From Marinisporobacter sp. (GTDB lineage Bacteria; Bacillota; Clostridia; Peptostreptococcales; Thermotaleaceae), in assembly GCA_025210525.1 (NCBI GenBank), contig JAOARP010000063.1, positions 110,693 to 174,692 on the forward strand: a stretch of DNA of 64,000 nt. Direction: 5' to 3'. Shown here in pieces: positions 61,502 through 64,000 of the stretch; position 1 is the stretch's first letter; each line of letters begins with the position of its first letter. The position numbers and the translations under genes were made by a program. The notes below the pieces were generated by a model. The model was given only the letters and a program-made list of their open reading frames with translations, ran no database searches and had not been told where the DNA came from.

Positions 61502-63100
61502 TTAAGCAGCAATTCCAAATTTAGAGAATATAGCAAATAAGATTAGCATTCCTGCCATAATTCCTAAAGATGCTGGCTTTGTGTATTTCCAAGGAGTAAT
61601 ATCTACTTGCTCAGTATATTTTTGTACATATGCTGTTTCTCTTGGCTTAATTTTACCAACTGCAAGCATGATCATTACATTTACAGGGAATAACACAGCT
61701 AGTACATATAAGAAGTGTACATCTCCTGCTACAAACTTAGAAATCGTATATAAAACGATATGTGAGAATAAAGCAATCTTTGCTCCTAAAGCTGGAACTC
61801 TCTTTGTATAGAATCCTACCATAACAGCAGCTACGATTGGTACATTGTAGAATCCAAAGCATTCTTGTAGATAGCCAAATAATCCATCTGGTGCATAAAT
61901 AATAAATGGTGCAATAATCATAGAAATTACTGCTAAAACAATTCCAAACTTTTTACCTGTTTTTACCAACTCTTTATCAGATGCTGATGGTTTGAAAACA
62001 GGTCTATAAATATTTAATGTAAATAACGTTACACAACTATTTAATGCACTATTGAATGAACTTAAAATCGCTCCAAATAATACAGCTGCAAAGAATCCCA
62101 TTAATGGTTTTGGTAAAACATCACTCACTAATGTAGGATATGCCATATCTGCATTTGTTAATGTATCTCCATATAAATGGAATGCAATAATTCCTGGTAA
62201 TACTAAGAAGAAAGGTCCTAATAATTTTAAAAATCCTGCGTAGATAACACCTTTTTGTGCTTCTTCTAGATTTTTTGCTCCTAATGTTCTTTGTACAATA
62301 GATTGGTTTGTACACCAGTAGAATAAATTATTAACTACAATTCCTGTAAATAATGTTGGCCATGGTATTAATGGACTCTTTGCATTCGCTGCTGCAATAC
62401 CATTTAATTTTTCAGGATGTACAGTTACAAGTGTATGTAATCCCGCTGAAAAACTACCATCTCCTAATGCAATTAATGCAAATACAGGAACTAATAATCC
62501 TCCGATTAATAATCCAACACCATTGATTGTATCTGAAACTGCAACGGCTTTTAATCCTCCAAATATTGCATAAATAGAACCTGCAATTCCTATAGCCCAA
62601 ACAGTAATCCATAACCCTTGAAATTCAGTAATTTTTAAAAGCCCTGGTACGTCAAATAATCCATTTAGTACTAAAGCTCCAGAGTATAATACTGTTGGAA
62701 GATAAGTTGCTGCATATCCAATTAAGAATAAAACAGATATGATCTGTCTTGTTTTTGCATCATAACGATCTTCTAGAAAGTCTGGTATTGTGGTAATACC
62801 ACTTTTTAAATACTTTGGTAAGAATATAAATGCCATACATATTAATGCAAAGGCTGCTGTGATTTCCCAAGCCATTACACACATATTTGTTTGATAACTT
62901 ACTCCATTTAATCCTACCATTTGCTCTGTTGATAAGTTAGTAAGCATTAATGACCCTGCAATAACTAAACCTGTTAAACTTCTTCCCCCTAGGAAATATC
63001 CATCTTGCGTGTCTAAATCATCATCTCTAGTCATTCTCCAAGATATAAATGCTACTAATCCTGTGAAAAATATAAATGATACTGCTGCCCATAAATTCAA
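61502..63100 (-). CDS. Sodium:solute symporter (SLC5/vSGLT-like)
   Basis: 532 residues; TTG start 63100 follows AGGAGG. About 14 helices. DGYFLGGRSLTGLVIAGSLMLTNLSTEQMVG in parts, GITTIPDFLEDRYD, AIFGGLKAVAVSDTING, WCTNQSIVQRTLGAKNLEEAQKG in parts, and LFGAILSSFNSALNS (sodium-site Ser/Asn). This pattern is closest to SGLT-type sugar transporters (YidK/vSGLT). cre-like elements upstream fit carbon control. Single gene, convergent with the DeoR cluster. Confidence 0.9.
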   Translation of the reverse strand: MNLWAAVSFIFFTGLVAFISWRMTRDDDLDTQDGYFLGGRSLTGLVIAGSLMLTNLSTEQMVGLNGVSYQTNMCVMAWEITAAFALICMAFIFLPKYLKSGITTIPDFLEDRYDAKTRQIISVLFLIGYAATYLPTVLYSGALVLNGLFDVPGLLKITEFQGLWITVWAIGIAGSIYAIFGGLKAVAVSDTINGVGLLIGGLLVPVFALIALGDGSFSAGLHTLVTVHPEKLNGIAAANAKSPLIPWPTLFTGIVVNNLFYWCTNQSIVQRTLGAKNLEEAQKGVIYAGFLKLLGPFFLVLPGIIAFHLYGDTLTNADMAYPTLVSDVLPKPLMGFFAAVLFGAILSSFNSALNSCVTLFTLNIYRPVFKPSASDKELVKTGKKFGIVLAVISMIIAPFIIYAPDGLFGYLQECFGFYNVPIVAAVMVGFYTKRVPALGAKIALFSHIVLYTISKFVAGDVHFLYVLAVLFPVNVMIMLAVGKIKPRETAYVQKYTEQVDITPWKYTKPASLGIMAGMLILFAIFSKFGIAA

Positions 63101-63225
63101 TTTAAATTCCTCCTATGCTGTAAAATATTAAAATACTTTGTCATATAAGAACTTTCTTTTGCTTAAGCCTCCTTTCATTACCATCTTATATTTCATTAAA
63201 TAAATCACCAAAATATTTAGATTTT

Positions 63226-63239
63226 AGAAAACGTTTACC
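63226..63239. promoter_or_regulatory. cre-like site upstream of symporter
   Basis: AGAAAACGTTTACC has the cre core AAACGTTT; on the minus strand it reads GGTAAACGTTTTCT, one mismatch from the CcpA consensus. It lies 126 nt before the symporter start. Confidence 0.55.
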
Positions 63240-63480
63240 CTTGTTTTTAAAAAAAAGCTTCTATTTACTATTCTTTTTTAATTTATAAAGGATAAATATC
63301 GAAATAGATGTATAAAGAATATTGAATACAATGTTGTTTATTTTTAGATTGTAATGACTTTTTTGAATTCTTGCACAAGTGAGAAATTTTCGTAAATTTT
63401 AGTAACTTTTCGAAACTTTTTGTAAGTTAATATAAATATTTAATTATTAATTTTGTTATATTTTTAACATTTAGATAACA

Positions 63481-63498
63481 TACCAAAACGTTTTCATA
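63481..63498. promoter_or_regulatory. Second cre-like site
   Basis: TACCAAAACGTTTTCATA contains AAAACGTTTT. Distance to the symporter (about 380 nt) is large; it may serve another unseen promoter. Confidence 0.35.
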
Positions 63499-63737
63499 AA
63501 TATTCGATACTTATAAAATAGATTATACACTACTCTTTTCGAAAAATCTATCGTTTTTTGTCGTATATTTATTTTTTTTTGTTTTTTTTAGCACTGTTGT
63601 ATATATTTCAAAACTAAAAGTAAATTTTTTAGTATTTTTTCGTAAAATTGCAAAACATTTTTGTAATCATTCTACGCAATCGAAAATTGTCGATAAAAAT
63701 ATAAAAAGTATTCAAACTTTATTTTCTGCATACTTTA

Positions 63738-63784
63738 TAAAAAAGAGAATCCTTTCAAATATTTTTGAGAGGATTCTCTTTTTT
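63738..63784 (-). terminator. Terminator of the acylating aldehyde dehydrogenase gene
   Basis: Minus-strand stem AAAAGAGAATCCT/AGGATTCTCTTTT with a 17-nt loop, T run on the minus side. Confidence 0.85.
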
Positions 63785-63822
63785 CATAGCTTATTCTATT
63801 GATTTATTTTAATTGATTCTTC

Positions 63823-64000
63823 TTAGTCTAACATGATTTTACCAAATAATTCTTCATCCGTTGGCTGTGTAGATTCGATTGGTGAAGATACCCAAGTTAC
63901 ATTGATTAAGTGTTTCCAAGTTACGTTCTCAGATGCAATATTTCCACCCCAAGTACCGCATCCTAGTGTTAATGTCATTGGCATACCATTTGTCCATGCT
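63823..64000 (-). CDS. CoA-acylating aldehyde dehydrogenase, C-terminal end (partial)
   Basis: Reverse-strand frame open from the window edge to TAA at 63825-63823 (59 residues). GMPMTLTLGCGTWGGNIAS and ENVTWKHLINVTWVSSPIE match the end of the catalytic part of CoA-dependent acetaldehyde or other aldehyde dehydrogenases (the GCG/SWGGN and ENV-KHL region of AdhE and EutE-type enzymes). The protein ends soon after, so it lacks the iron alcohol-dehydrogenase domain of AdhE and is probably a stand-alone acylating dehydrogenase. Catalytic Cys lies outside the window. Confidence 0.75.
   Translation of the reverse strand, partial: AWTNGMPMTLTLGCGTWGGNIASENVTWKHLINVTWVSSPIESTQPTDEELFGKIMLD

Larger units (their letters stand above)
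63101..63737. other. AT-rich intergenic region with repeated TCG motifs
   Basis: About 640 bp with no gene. Holds two cre-like sites (63226-63239 and 63485-63494) and at least eight TCGAAA, TCGTAA or TCGATA units between about 63298 and 63695. No transcription start can be set. Confidence 0.6.

Noticed and set aside
1..64000. tRNA, rRNA, phage or transposase genes
   Set aside because: No cloverleaf, rRNA segment, integrase or transposase motif was found on reading.

Overview
The window is about 30 percent GC, has strong GGAGG-type ribosome binding sites, several TTG starts, sigma-A promoters with 16-17 nt spacers and compact rho-independent terminators. Together with a glycosyl hydrolase 18 protein with stalk and SH3 domains, a CoA-acylating aldehyde dehydrogenase, a B12 riboswitch, cre-like and CodY-like sites and many sodium-coupled carriers, this points to an anaerobic low-GC Firmicute of class Clostridia. 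Genus is not assigned. No rRNA, tRNA, CRISPR array, insertion sequence or prophage was seen. The region looks like ordinary chromosome dominated by peptide, amino-acid and sugar uptake and its control.

Layout. 1-3 kb: a cobalamin riboswitch with its own promoter and terminator, ahead of a secreted DUF4430 protein and a large membrane protein cut by the window edge. 3-6.4 kb: YibQ-type deacetylase and a hybrid sensor kinase. 6.5-9.8 kb: carboxyltransferase (OadA/PycB type) and aspartate aminotransferase, divergent from an Lrp regulator. 9.8-14.5 kb: M20 amidohydrolase with a two-gene DUF3100-like membrane pair, and a sodium:solute symporter. 14.5-20.5 kb: two paralogous OPT peptide transporters, one followed by a PqqD-like protein and a small membrane protein, the other divergent from a TetR regulator. 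20.5-25 kb: chemoreceptor and RecQ. 25-30 kb: sigma-54 activator, a textbook -24/-12 promoter, NhaC antiporter and isoaspartyl dipeptidase. 30-40.5 kb: aspartate kinase, GH18 protein, YtrA-type ABC operon, RlmI-like methyltransferase, phosphohexomutase with a small Cys-rich protein, ferritin-like protein, stalk-domain protein.

40.7-51.7 kb: arginase with an IclR-type operator, IclR and ROK genes, and a XylFGH sugar ABC transporter facing a three-gene sensor system (membrane-anchored sugar-binding protein, LytS-type kinase, YesN-type regulator). Between them lie a perfect 14-bp inverted repeat, a cre site and an activator-type promoter. This matches the XylFII-LytS-YesN arrangement described for D-xylose sensing in Clostridium, but no xylose isomerase or xylulokinase is present here. 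51.7-54.5 kb: CadA-type metal ATPase with a His-rich repeat and its ArsR repressor. 54.5-56.7 kb: bioD-bioA behind a BirA operator. 57.3-61.2 kb: DeoR regulator, MFS carrier, class II aldolase and Gfo/Idh dehydrogenase, a possible uncharacterised catabolic operon. 61.5-64 kb: second sodium:solute symporter, a 720-bp AT-rich intergenic region with repeated TCG motifs, and the end of an acylating aldehyde dehydrogenase.

The most interesting leads are the B12-controlled DUF4430/membrane protein pair, the sigma-54-driven isoaspartyl-peptide operon, the DeoR-MFS-aldolase-dehydrogenase operon whose aldolase has Glu where the catalytic Asp is expected and which has no kinase, the PqqD-like protein tied to an OPT transporter, and a short leader ORF overlapping the start of the RlmI-like gene. 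All functions are read from sequence only; family names come from recognition of motifs, not from searches.
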